From positions 1 through 64,000 of the forward strand of contig RCNN01000121.1 in assembly GCA_003667245.1 (NCBI GenBank): a stretch of DNA of 64,000 bases, written 5' to 3'. The notes beneath the pieces were generated by a model. That model made no database searches and was not told where the DNA came from. It was given only the letters and a program-made list of their open reading frames with translations. The translations under genes were made by a program, and so were the position numbers. The DNA is from Heterostelium multicystogenum. Lineage: Eukaryota > Evosea > Eumycetozoa > Acytosteliales > Acytosteliaceae. Of this stretch, positions 33,074 to 45,040 are shown in pieces. The first letter of the stretch is position 1, and each line of letters starts with the position of its first letter.

Positions 33074-36000
33074 ATGACAAGTGTTACTATTTGTAGTAGC
33101 AATAATAAATCAATAGTTACATCCTTGTTCATCTTAACATTACTCATTTTTACTTTATATAATAATGATGTTTGTGTGTATGCTAAAGCACCATCTTCAA
33201 AATCATCATCCACATCATCAAAGACCATCAATGCATTTTTAATACCTCATAGCCATTGTGGTAAGTTTATTCTATTCATAACGATATGAAATTCAATATT
33301 GATGATCCATTCTTCAACAACACCACCATAGATGTTGGATGGGTCCAAACCTATGAGCAATACTTTACAGAAAATGTAACAAATATCATTACCAATGTCG
33401 TAAATGAGTTGTTGGCAGATCCTTCAAAGAAATTCAATTGGGCTGAAGTGTAATGTTAACTCTTCTTTCCTACTTCCTTCGGGCTAGGCAAACCAAAATC
33501 ATGCAGAGGACTAATTTTTGTTTTTTTAGTATTTATTTCCAGAGATGGTGGGAGCAGCAAACTGATATTACAAAATCACAAGTCAGACAGTTGGTGCAGA
33601 ATAAGCAGCTTGAGTTTGTCGGTGGTGGCTGGGCACAGAATGACGAGGCCGTCACTCACTACCAAGCTGTTTTGAATCAGATGACAATTGGACACCAGTT
33701 TCTTGTTAGGCACTTTTGGTGTCGTCCCTGAGGTTGGTTGGCAAATCGATCCGTTTGGTCCCTCCACTATGACTGCGATGCTATTCAAGCTGATGGGATT
33801 CAAGTACCATATCATCAATCGTGTCGATGAGCGTATCAAATATATTTACAACACCACCCCCGATATTGTCGGATCGGGCGAGCTCATCAATGACCGAGCC
33901 TTCGAATTCATGTGGTATCCTTCTCCCAGCTATGGAAAATCGCTCTCTCTCTTCACCCACATCCTTGATCATCACTACAATTCCCCACAACTATGCTATC
34001 CCAATGCAACTGATCCAAACATAACTATCTGTACTGGTTTCGACTTTGAATCGGACCCATCTTCTAATCCTCCTATCAACTCGAGCAACATCGCTGAGCG
34101 TGCTGAGATCATGGTAGAATTAATCAAGGAACGTGTTCTCTATTTCCGCCACAACAATATGCTCCTTCCTTTTGGCAATGACTTCCGTTTCCAAAACGCA
34201 AATATCGAATTTGAGAATATGGACCGTTTGATTGAATATATTAATGCCAACAGCTCCTTCAATGTGCATATCAAGTATGCTACCCTGAGCGAATATTTCG
34301 AGGCGGTTGCAGCTGAGACGGAGCCAGATGACTACCCTGCGGTCAATGGAGAGGACTACTACACATATACTATGTGCATGAGTGTGGACTATCAGAACTT
34401 TAATACATGTGTCAACTACTGGTCTGGATATTTCAGTAGTTATCCACTTCTTAAACAGACCATCAGAAACTCCGACTCTTATCTCCGACACATTGAGACA
34501 ACTCTATTCACTAGCAAGTGCTACACCGAGTTCGATATTCACCTTTAACAGTCAGGCAATCTACAATGCACTGAATCTCCACAGGAATGTCAGTGGAATA
34601 CTTACTCACCATGACGCGGTAACTGGAACAGCTAAAGAATATGTACGCAATGACTACTTTAATATGTTGTACGCAGCACAAAATGCATCACTTGATGCTA
34701 TTCCTTCAATGATATCGTATCTCCTTGCTAACGAGTCGATCGAGTATGGATTTGAGTACCAGGATGTATTGCTAAAGGGTATGACCATTGGACAGGTGGT
34801 AGTAGTATCGCTGAGCAACAATGTCGCATGGAATAGAGTTGAATATGTACACTTCCCAGTTGGTGTACAAAACTATGCTGTCTATGATTATAACCAACGA
34901 CCAGTTACGTCCCAAGTTATTCAGCGACTCGACAAAAACGACGAATGGGAATTGTATTTTGAGGCCGAAGTTATGGCTCTGGGAATCTCAACATACTTTA
35001 TCATGTGTATTGGAAACACAAATGAAGACCAATATAGCTATGTACCAAACCACCATGAAATTTCATATCCCATTCCATCATTCGTCTCAAGACCAAGCGA
35101 AATTATACCCACCGAGGACTTGGACATTGCAATTGGAAACAGCAAGTTCGAGCTTCATTTCCAACTGAATCCAGAGAACAATAATTTATTAGAGCTGAAG
35201 TACTATGTCGATCTAGTCAATGGTGCAAATCGAATTGAACTGAATCAACAGTTGGTAGAATACGACTCTATGACAGATGATTGCTACAAGTTTAGAACAC
35301 ATGGATATGCTCATCCACTGGACGCAACCTCCGCTCAGTTCTACCTCACCGAGGGTCCAATCGCTTCAATGGTCACTGTCGTATATCGTAACAATGTTAC
35401 TCAAGTATTCACCGTCTACAACTCCACCTCAATGGAGTCCGGCTCAGGAGCACAGGAGGACCAATATTTTGAAATCGAAAACTCTGTTAGTGTTGGATTT
35501 GATCACGAAATATCAATGAGATTCAACTCTTCCATCAACAACGGCAGAGTATTCTACACAAATAACGGACTGGAGACCATTTGAGAGAGTATGGACCGAG
35601 AAGTTCAACGATTCTCACGTGTGGAGCTTGATTGCTGGAAACTTCTACCCATCTATTAACACTGGAATCATCACTGATGGGGAAAATGAGTTGGCCATCC
35701 TTAACCGACAGTCAATGGGAGCAAGTAGCCAAGCCAATGGACTGCTCGAGTTCCTCTTGATTCGCCGTTCCAACTATACACAATGGTCGATCCATGAGAC
35801 TATGAACGACACTAGCTCTCCACGAATTAAGTCGAGAATTCTCGTCGGTCAGCCCAACATAGTAGAGTTGCATCGTACACCCCACACAATCCTCCACGAG
35901 AATGAGCTTCTTAAAATGTTTGCTCCGGTCAAGGGTAACTCCATTCAACATTGGTGCACTCAAATGAATACGCAATACAATCCACTCAACGGCAATCAAT

Positions 36001-36365
36001 TCCCACAGAATCTCCACCTCCTTACACTCAACCGCCAGTGGGACGACAATGATCAAGTAATAATGCGTCTAATCAACCTCTACGAAATTGGTCAGAACAT
36101 GATCTATTCTCAACCGGTCACAGTGACTTTCAACGAACTATTTGCTCAATTCAACATAACATCGGTACTCGAGACAACTCTAACAGCCAATGCCATCACA
36201 AACTCAACCACTCCATTATCAATTACATTGAATCCGATCGAAATCAAGACATTTACCATGTCATTTAATAGCATACAACTAGCATCAAACCAGCAACAAC
36301 AACATACTATCAACAACAATAACAACCATGATATGGTTTATTCAAATCAAATTATTATTAATTAA
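33074..36365 (+). CDS. Lysosomal-type alpha-mannosidase (glycoside hydrolase family 38)
   Basis: Retaining exo-alpha-mannosidase that trims N-glycans in lysosomes. The ATG at 33074 gives a signal peptide with core LFILTLLIFTLY. Exon 1 ends inside HSHC and the next exon completes DVGW (zinc-binding His/Asp) at about 33330. The nucleophile Asp is in WQIDPFGPS (about 33736-33765). Other family features are EFVGGGWAQNDEA, NRVDERIK, LTHHDAVTGTAK (about 34600; contains the active-site His/Asp) and, in the C-terminal beta domain, TLNRQWDDND. About 1,000 residues as expected, with a Gln/Asn-rich tail before the stop at 36365. Frame breaks occur near 33710, 34530 and 35580. Dictyostelium has several paralogues, so I give no symbol. 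Confidence 0.9.
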
Positions 36366-36621
36366 GAAATACTAACATAAACATAATAATATTATAAAAG
36401 TAATGTATAATAAACTGTACAATTGTATCAAATGTTATATATTATGTAGGTGTTCAAGTTCAATAATAAATTAAATTAAATTTATGGGATGAAACCAGTT
36501 TTACCATTTTGTTTTCAAAATTTTTAAATTATTATCCAGTATCTCATCTATTAATACCCCGCCTACTTATTAAATTATATAACGATCATCTTCAGTTGTA
36601 GAGAGTTCGATTCCAGTAAAC

Positions 36622-38530
36622 ATGGCAGATCCATTGACTATGCTGAGAGACGTCTTGTCGAAGGGACAACAACCTGTCATTGAAGGTGATGAGTACGTGT
36701 TTGGCAAGACTAGATTCAACAAGAATGTGCCCACTGCATTCAAGAACTCTGCCAACAACACCTATTACTCTTTGCAAGCTGTACATCTTTGCCATCTCAA
36801 TCGTGATGTATCTCGTGGTGTTTACGTACTTCAAGTTGCTCGTGCCGGTACCATTGCCGTCTCACTGTAAGTAACGATGCTCATCGTATCAAATCGATAG
36901 CCATATTGGCGAGGTAGCGTATCTGTGACTTACATCTTGTTGTTGAATTCAAGCAATGATAAAAAGGAGTTGCTGGCCTATCTAGATGGTGAGGTAGATA
37001 CTTCATCCTCGATCGTATATGACAGCTCTTTCATGAGCACAAGCAGTGCTGCTCCGACTGGAACACAGCAATCGGCCGACTCGACACAATATCAAAGCCA
37101 GAGCGATGCAATGCAGATTGACGATGTCAACAACCAATATACACAGGGAACTCAGCAAAATATCTACGATTCAGGTGTAGCAGCAGTCGATCAATATAAA
37201 GGTGACGAATATCAATATGATCCCTCTTACAGAACAGCACATATTCCAGAGATAGATTCTAACCGATGAGATTACAACAGAGAAGACGGCATTCTCTGCA
37301 CATCTTCGTGCAGTGCCAAGCAAACCAAATGAATCATAGTATGTATAATAACAATGAATGACTGCTCTACAACTGACACGCGACCTACTAACACTTTCTA
37401 CAGTACAATGGCAGAGAGTGAGAATCAGTTTATGGAGGATATCGTTAACAAGAGAAAAGCATTGGGTATGGAGAAATCAAATTTTGCTATGGCGGATGAA
37501 CCGATCACCAAGATGATATTACAAAGAGAGAAAGTAACAAATGACAGAACTTCTATTTTGAATGGTCCAACTGTAGGTGTCATCTATCAATTCTGAGACT
37601 CGAATCATCAATTTGATGACTAATGAATTACATTTGCAAATCAGGCATATTTAGATATATTGGAGAAATATAATCAATACAAAAAAGAAAAGAGACCATC
37701 TACTTCATCATCTGCTCCACACCCAAGCGGAAGCAGCAGTAAATCACACCCCAGCGGAAGCACTCATAAAGTATCTACATCATTAGTTCACGATTCTGCC
37801 AATATTGGTTCAAACAGTATGTATCACTCACCATAGCCAATGAGCACTTCTAAATACTAACCATCTAAACTTATTAAACTCACACAGGAACACCAATCAT
37901 TATTGTACCTTCATCTTTAACTGCAACACTTTCTATTTATAATGCACAGGATTTCCTTCAGAATGCCAAATGGACACCGTCTTTGGAGAAAAAGAACGAA
38001 TTGTCTGCTCAAAACTTACCAAAGCCTACTTTGGTTTCATTCGACAGAATCTCTACACCAAAGATCACCTATGAAATTATCGATAACATAAAACTACTGA
38101 AGCCAGACGATTGGCAAAGAGTCGCTGCAGTATTTGTACAGGGTGAAGCTTGGCAATTTAAAGATTGGAAGTGGCCCACTCCAGTAGATATTCTATCAAA
38201 TAGTAAGTACAACAACTGCTGAACATCGTAATATAAACCAAACCAAACAAAACAAAACTAAACTTTGTTTAACAATCTACAGTAAAAGGATTCTATCTTA
38301 AACTTGATGATACAACTGTACCCGAAACTGTTAAATCATGGGATGTTAAAATATTACATGTAACTATCATAAACGGTCGATAAGGAATGAAGTGATTGAC
38401 TAATATAAAATATTGTAAATATCTACAGATAAGCAGACAAAAGCGTCATTTAGATTTAACAGGTCAAATCGAATTTTGGAAGGTATTTGATGAATACATT
38501 TTGACAAGAAAACCATATTTGAATCATTAA
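36622..38530 (+). CDS. cdc73: Cdc73/parafibromin, Paf1 complex subunit
   Basis: Nuclear component of the Paf1 complex that travels with RNA polymerase II and promotes H2B ubiquitination and H3K4 methylation. The ATG at 36622 begins MADPLTMLRDVLSKG, and LNRDVSRGVYV and VARAGTIAVSL in exon 1 match the N-terminal Cdc73 domain. The linker is Ser/Gln-rich with few conserved residues (about 36960-37270). The C-terminal Ras-like domain begins IIVPSSLTATLSIYNAQDFL (about 37895) and continues with ERRKKN-like basic sequence, DDWQRVAAVFVQGEAWQFK, KGFYLKLDD and FWKVFDEYIL, stopping at 38530. At least seven exons; introns about 60-100 bp. Confidence 0.9.
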
Positions 38531-38648
38531 AGAAATAACGACAATGCCAACCTATAATAATAATTATAAAATGATCATCAGTGTAATGAATAAAGACTAG
38601 AAATAGTGAGTTTAAGATAGGATTTGAGTTGTAACACTCTTTATTTAT

Positions 38649-39757
38649 TTATTGGTTTGGCATTGAGGTTTTGCCACCGCAATCTCCAAATTCAACGACA
38701 GTCTTACCGAATAGATCATTCTTCTCGAGGTATTTGTGTCCCTCTGGGAGCTGTTCAATTCCTTTGAAGGTCTTTCCAATGATTGACTTGGTCTTTGGAA
38801 GCATTTTATTAATGAAATTGACAGCCTCTGCTAAGCAATCTGGGTTTTCAGTGTACTCTGCCATAAAGTAAATTTTGAAAGTAAGGAACTTTGAGAAACA
38901 CTGGTAGTAGGGAACTATCATTGGCTTGGAACCAGGCTTTCCATATTCAATAATCACTCCACGAACAGCAGTAGCCTCAGCCAACTTTTCTAACATATCT
39001 CCACCAATGCAGTCGTAAATCAAAATGAGCACCTTTTCCACTGGTAAACTCAAGGATCTTTTCTTTGACGTCCTCATCATTGGTTGCAATGAAACGGTCG
39101 GCGCCATACGACATGATTCTATCTCTCTTTGAATTAGTTCGACTCGTGGCAATGACATTGGCTCCCAAATACTTTGCCATCTGGATTGCTGCCAAACCAG
39201 CACTAGAACTGGCAGCAGTAATGACACACCAGTCGCCTTTCTTCAAACGAGCATTGGTGACCAAAGCAAAATAAGCAGTTAAATAACCCAACCAAGATGA
39301 TGCTGCATCCTGGAAACTTTGTCCGTCGATCATCTTGACCAAAGCATACTCAGGGAAGATACACTCTTCCATATTAGTTGGGTACTCTGACATCATGACA
39401 TTGCACAACACAGCAACTTTATCTCCAACCTTGAATTTACTAACACCTTCTCCGACTTTATCAACAATTCCAGCACCTAAATTTAAAATTTAATATTAAT
39501 CTATCAATACATAAATTATCTATTTTTTATGAGATATAATTACCTTCATATCCAAGGGAACTTCCTTTTTTCAAATCCTTGGCTTTCTCAGTGAATACAC
39601 CTTCAACATAGACGACTTCAGCACGATTCAAACCAACAGCCATCATTCTAACTCTAACTTCACCTCTCTTTGGTTCCTGAATGGGAACCTCTTCAATTTT
39701 TAGTTTATCAGAATTTCCATATTCATGGAAAATCACTGCCTTTGCTGTTTTTGACAT
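38649..39757 (-). CDS. Zinc-independent medium-chain alcohol dehydrogenase / quinone oxidoreductase-like
   Basis: NAD(P)-dependent oxidoreductase of the MDR superfamily, quinone-reductase type. Start MSKTAKAVIFHEYGNSDKLK at 39757. The GroES-like domain shows EVRVRMMAVGLNRAEV, where a Cys ligand of the zinc enzymes would be Asn. After an intron (about 39479-39542) the nucleotide-binding domain has GDWCVITAASSSAGLAAIQ and NVIATSRTNSKRD. DLIYDCIGGDML follows in another frame (break about 39030), and the protein ends with VVEFGDCGGK. About 350 residues, the usual length. Substrate cannot be inferred. Confidence 0.75.
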
Positions 39758-40469
39758 ATCTTTTTATCAATACTATGTATATATTTATTTATATATAATT
39801 ATATTTTTAATATTTAATTATTTCAACAATAACCATTTATTCATTTGGTACAAAAATTTTTGTAGTAGAAAAGATCTTTTTAAAATTCAGAATATCCTTT
39901 TGAAGTATCATCTTATATTTATATATGGAAATCTTTAGTTTTTTAAAATTCCAAATGACTTTTAAACTTTATTTTCTAGATCAATTTAACAAAATAAGAC
40001 CAATTTGTATTCTTGACTTGATACTCCTATATCCTACACTATAAATATTAAATAAATATATTAAAGAACAATAATAAGATAAATGTTTCCAGATTGGAGC
40101 AATTTATTGAATTATCCATGAATTTTATAAATTGGTATTTTATATACATTGTTTTAATTGTTAGTAAATAATTATTCATAAATAAAATAGTTTTTAATCT
40201 AACAAAATTATAATTAATTATATAATGATATTCATTAATAATATAATATTAATATATCTTCATGAAATATATTAATTGTGTTGAGTTTAAGTATTAACTG
40301 AAAAAATTGACTGTGAACATGAATCTTCATTTCAGCGCTTAAAATATTTTTAAAAATTTTTGATTGTGTCGAATTTCATAACTTTACAAATCAGAGTCTG
40401 ATAGATCTATAAGATTTATACTTCTATCTGTAGATATATTCACTAAAGTAGAGTAGATTTATTTTAGAC
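39758..40469. other. Divergent AT-rich intergenic region
   Basis: About 0.7 kb of very AT-rich DNA between the oxidoreductase start (minus) and Nup62 start (plus). No gene or structured element is evident. Confidence 0.4.
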
Positions 40470-42873
40470 ATGTTTGGTAGTACATCGGGAACTTCAGGTA
40501 GTACAGGTACTAACCTGTTTGGTGGTACTTTGTTTGGTGGCTCTAGTTCGGCTTCGACTACACCATCGGCAGGTTCTACTTTATTTGGATCCACTGCAAC
40601 TGCAACTGCTACTCCATCAACAGGTATTAACTTATTTGGTGGATCAACATCTACTCCATCAAACTCACTGACTTTATTTGGTGGTGCTGCTGGTGCAGGT
40701 ACCGGTACTACTTCAAGTGCTTCAACTACTTCTCCTTTGTTCGGTGGCAGCACCTTGGCACTACCCTCCTCTACACCTGCTACATCTACAGGAACCAACC
40801 TCTTTGGTTCTAGTTTGACTGCAACTCCATCCACAGGTAGTACATTATTCGGTGGATCAAGTTTGACCGCAACTCCGCCAGCTACAAGAAGTGGAACCAC
40901 TCTTTTTGGTTCAAGCGCAACACCATCGACTAGTACATCACTTACATTACCATCATCAACATCTGCTTCAACAGGTAGTACTTTATTCGGTGGTTCAAGT
41001 CTATCCACACCATCTACAACAGGTGGAAGCACTCTATTCGGCGGATCAAGCTTAACTACGCCATCTACTGGTACATCACTTACATTACCATCATCTTCAT
41101 CCACCACATCCGCAACAGGTAGTACTTTATTCGGTGGTTCAAGTCTAGCCACACCATCTACAACAGGTGGAAGCACTCTTTTCGGTGGATCAGGTTAACA
41201 ACTCCCGCTTCAACTTCTTCATCAGCCTCGACAACTGGAAGTACATTATTTGGTGGATCAAGCTTAAACAACTCCTGCTTCAACTTCTTCATCAACCTCA
41301 ACAACTGGAAGTACATTATTTGGTGGATCCACTACTCCTGCAACAACTCTTGCAACAGGTGGTAGCACTCTATTCGGTGGATCAGGTCTTACTACTCCTG
41401 CAGCAACTCCTGCAGCAACTCCTGCAGCAACCCCTGCAACAACCCCTGCAGCTGGCAGTACTCTATTCGGTGGATCAAGTCTTACTACTCCAGCAACAAC
41501 TCCTGCAACAGGTGGTAGCACTCTATTTGGATCAAGTTTAACTACTCCCGCAGCAACTAGTTCATTCAACATCGACGGCCCCAGCAACAGGTGGTACTTT
41601 ATTCGGTGGATCAAGCCTAACCATTCCAGCCTCAACTGCTTCATCGACCACATCAACCTCATCCGGCACATCTTCATCAAGCACTTCAAATTTATTTGGA
41701 AGTACACCATCATCCAGTGCTGGTAGTACATTGTTCGGAGGTTCAGGCTTAACAACACCTTCTTCACTTGGTACATCTAGCTCAACTTCATCCACAACTT
41801 CATCAATTTCTGGTCTCACCAGTGGATCATCAGGATTATTTGGTCCTTCATCAACAACTGGAGCTCAAACTTCTACCACAACTATAACCCCAACATCTAG
41901 CTCAAGTGGATCCAGCACATCATCTGGAACTACTACTTCATGTTTTTTCAATACAATTGGACAGACATCAACCTCAACTATTACGCCAACCTCAACCTCA
42001 CCATCAACCACAGCAACAACTACAGCACCAGCAGAAAAATCCGTCACTTCACCCCTTACAACCTCCATGCTTTCTACAACCAAACCAGCTACGGAAGATG
42101 TCATCGAAATTAATGAAAGTAAAATTTTAGAACAACTCTTTGGAGAGTGGAGCACAGAGATTGAGAAACAAACCAGAGAATTCTATCACCAAGCCAAGCA
42201 AATCTATCAATGGGATACATCTATCATGGAGAACTCTCAAAAGTAAGTAATCTAAAAGGATTTACTAGTATAACATTGATTAACCTTCACTCATACTATA
42301 GCTTAATAAATTAATGGAAACAGTACAACAAATAAACTCACAACAACAGTCACTAGAACAAGTCATCAATATTATAACCGATCAACAATCACTACTCGAG
42401 AAATCATTGAATGCACTCGACCAGAAGATTAAATCAAATCCAAGACAAAATGAATCCTCTTCTGATATTGAGAGAGAAAGAATGTAAGATGTTAACAGTA
42501 TATTATTTGGAAAAGATTATTTATTCACACTTTATTTAATTGCAGCTACTACTCAACAAAGAAGATTGACGAGGATATAATTAGCATTGAATCGAAACTA
42601 CAATCAATTGTATCAAATATTAACCAATCACAACCGAATGACCCAGTCGACCAAGTATGTTACAGCATTTATTTATTATTTATTTACCATAGATTATAAA
42701 TATACTAATCATACTTCCAATTTCTACAGAAACAACAAATTGTAAAGATTTTAAATGATCATTTGAATGCACTCCAATGGTTGGATAAAGGATCAATGAT
42801 ATTACAAGAATCTCTTAATGAAATTCAGTCTCTTGAAGATGACCTTTCTATTACAAGAGTTAGCAGAAGATAG
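40470..42873 (+). CDS. nup62: Nucleoporin Nup62 (FG-repeat, Nsp1/Nup62 C-terminal coiled coil)
   Basis: Central channel nucleoporin. The ATG at 40470 starts MFGSTSGTSGSTG. The first about 500 residues are Ser/Thr/Gly-rich with repeated TLFGGS-type FG motifs (roughly 20 visible), which form the permeability barrier and bind transport receptors. From about 42090 the Nsp1-C-type coiled coil begins: LEQLFGEWSTEIEKQTREFY then QAKQIYQWD. Three further exons carry heptad-rich sequence to VSRR and stop at 42873. Frame breaks at 41195-41196 (TT, one T short) and 41266-41268 (AAA, one A long) interrupt the FG region. The many open minus-strand frames opposite the FG repeats are composition shadows. Confidence 0.9.
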
Positions 42874-42968
42874 AAAAAAATTCAACAAATAAAATTATAC
42901 AAGCAAATGGCTCATACCTTAATAGGAAAAGATTCATTTTTGAAATATTTGCAAAAAATTTATTTTAG

Positions 42969-44798
42969 CTAATTATGGTTTTGGCTATGATAACTATGAG
43001 AGTTACTAATAATTCTGCCAGAGTAAGAGTTGTAATAATCTTCGTTATCAGACTCATTGTCGAGAATTTCGTTGATTGAGTGAGAGTGGTGTCCATTGCT
43101 TACACTACTACTGCTGTCATATCTGTCTCTTTTTTTGTTGTCCTTAGGTTTATCATCTTCTTCGCTCAAGTTAGAGTGATTTGAGTTCTTTAAAAGTATT
43201 TCCATTATTTCTTTGTCTTCTCCTTCTCTTTGCAATGATTTCAAGAGCCAACTTCACTGAAGAACCCTTGCCAATTAAATATTTTACAAAATTAAACTTT
43301 CCTGTCTTAGCAGCCAAATATAAAGGTGTATGTCCTTGGTCGTCTAAAACATCTATATCACCATGATAATTGTCAAAAATAAGTTGTCCCATCATTACTG
43401 TACCATATTGCACGGAAAGATGAAGAGCATTTTGTTGATTACAAGTCTATAAATTATTTCTATTAGTATCGGATGTTGGTTATATTAATTTAGTATAACT
43501 TACATTTAAATCTAAATTGGATCTATTTTTTTAATATTTTTTACAGTTTTCAATTCTACCCTCTCTGATAGCATAGTGAATTGGAGAAAATCCTTCGTTG
43601 TTTGTTTGTTGGGGTTGGCTCCTCTTTCTAAGAGGTACGAGACAATTAAATCGTTGCCCATAAGTGAGGCGGTGTGCAATGGAGTATGACCTTCGCGATC
43701 AACAGATTCTAAATCAGCTCCATGTTTTGCTAAAAGCTTAACAATACCAATATAACCCATAATCGAGGCATGGTGTAATGGAGTGTAGTTATTTACATCG
43801 TATACAGAAGGCTTAGCTTCGTTCTCTAAAAGAAGCTGGCAAATGCGCTCAAAACCTTTGAGCGAGGCAATGTGTAGTGGGGTCTCTCCAGTTGTTTGAT
43901 GGCGAGTCGAAACCTCGGCGTGATTATCAAGCAGACATCTGACGATGTTTGTGTGTCCACTCTTGGCCGAGGCATATAATGGAGAAACACCTTCATCGTT
44001 AACCAAATTAGGATCGGCACCAAATTGGAGTAAGTACTCCACAATGTGAAGATTTCCCAAAAGGGATGCGGCAAGTATTGGGGTATTACCCTGGTTATCA
44101 CGGATATTTGGATCGGCACCGCTATCTATAAGTCTTCTTACTTGGAATTCGTATCCAAGAACTGCTGCTGTGAACAATAGAGAGAGACCACGGCTATCTC
44201 TGGTGTTTTACATCGATGGAATTTGGATCCTCAGGGTTGTAACGGAGGAGACTCTCTGCATTACCTGGGTGTAACAATATACGATTCCAAATGGATGCTA
44301 CAGAAGGGGATTTATCACCTGGTGAACTAGATCCAGATTGCTTTTCGTTTACATTTGAATGTACATCACTCTTCAAAGAGGAAAGGCCATTGAGTGTGTC
44401 ATAGAGATGCTCCGATGATACACCAGTCAAAGGTGGCTTAAATTCCATATTTCTAGCTTTGGCACGTCTGTTTTGGAACCAAATTTGCACGGAACGAGGT
44501 GTCATACCAAGCTCTATGGCCAATTGATTTCTCAAATTCAGACTTGGGTGTTGGTGAGAAAGGAAAATTCTCTCTAAAATTTTTAAGTTGGTCTGGGGAG
44601 GTTCTCTTCTCTTCTTCTTTAATGGGTCATCCTCGAGGTCCAAAAGACTGCTTGTTGAAAGTGAGAGTGATGGTGAAAGACTTTGTGGCATTGATTGTGG
44701 TTGTGGTGATTTGTGCTTTTGATTCTGATAGTAGTCACTACCAGATCCTCCATACATGCTGTAAGAAAGTGGTGCAGATTGCTTCATATTCTGCGAGT

Positions 44799-44834
<36 letters not shown>

Positions 44835-45040
44835 GGTAAGGTGATGAATATTGATAAGCAGCTCGGTCTTGTGTAGGTGCTCTTCCTTCCATATAGTGAT
44901 ACTGTGGAGGGGGGTGTTTGTTGGTACTGATGAGATGGAGCATGATGATGTGACGATGCTGGTGGATATCCATAAACGTTAGATGGTTGCATAGAGTAGT
45001 GTCCACCGACAGGTGGATTCATTGCTACTCGATGAGACAT
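42969..45040 (-). CDS. warA: Wariai-type homeobox plus ankyrin-repeat protein
   Basis: Putative transcription regulator. In D. discoideum the homeobox-ankyrin gene wariai controls anterior-posterior cell proportions in the slug. Start MSHRVAMNPPVGG at 45040, then a Tyr/Gln/Ser/Pro-rich segment with a polyGln run coded at 44801-44836. The homeodomain (about 44640-44440) has NLRNQLAIELGMTPRSVQIW then FQNRRAKAR, the recognition-helix signature. A further 90 residues lead to at least seven ankyrin repeats (about 44177-43260) such as GNTPILAASLLGNLHIVEYL and EGHTPLHTASLMGNDLIVSY. The C-terminus is Ser/Asn/His-rich. Breaks near 44195, 43590 and 43250 and an intron near 43450-43500 separate the open segments. 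Confidence 0.9.
44801..44836 (-). repeat. CAA repeat coding polyglutamine in warA
   Basis: Twelve consecutive GTT units on the plus strand (CAA codons on minus) encode a polyGln run upstream of the homeodomain. Confidence 0.9.

Noticed and set aside
36591..36625. GTTCGATTCC string resembling a tRNA B box
   Set aside because: No A box or acceptor-stem pairing upstream; it lies in the 5' leader of cdc73.
40424..41819. Long minus-strand open frames opposite Nup62
   Set aside because: They are Val/Pro/Asn-rich mirror images of the FG-repeat DNA with no start context or homology.
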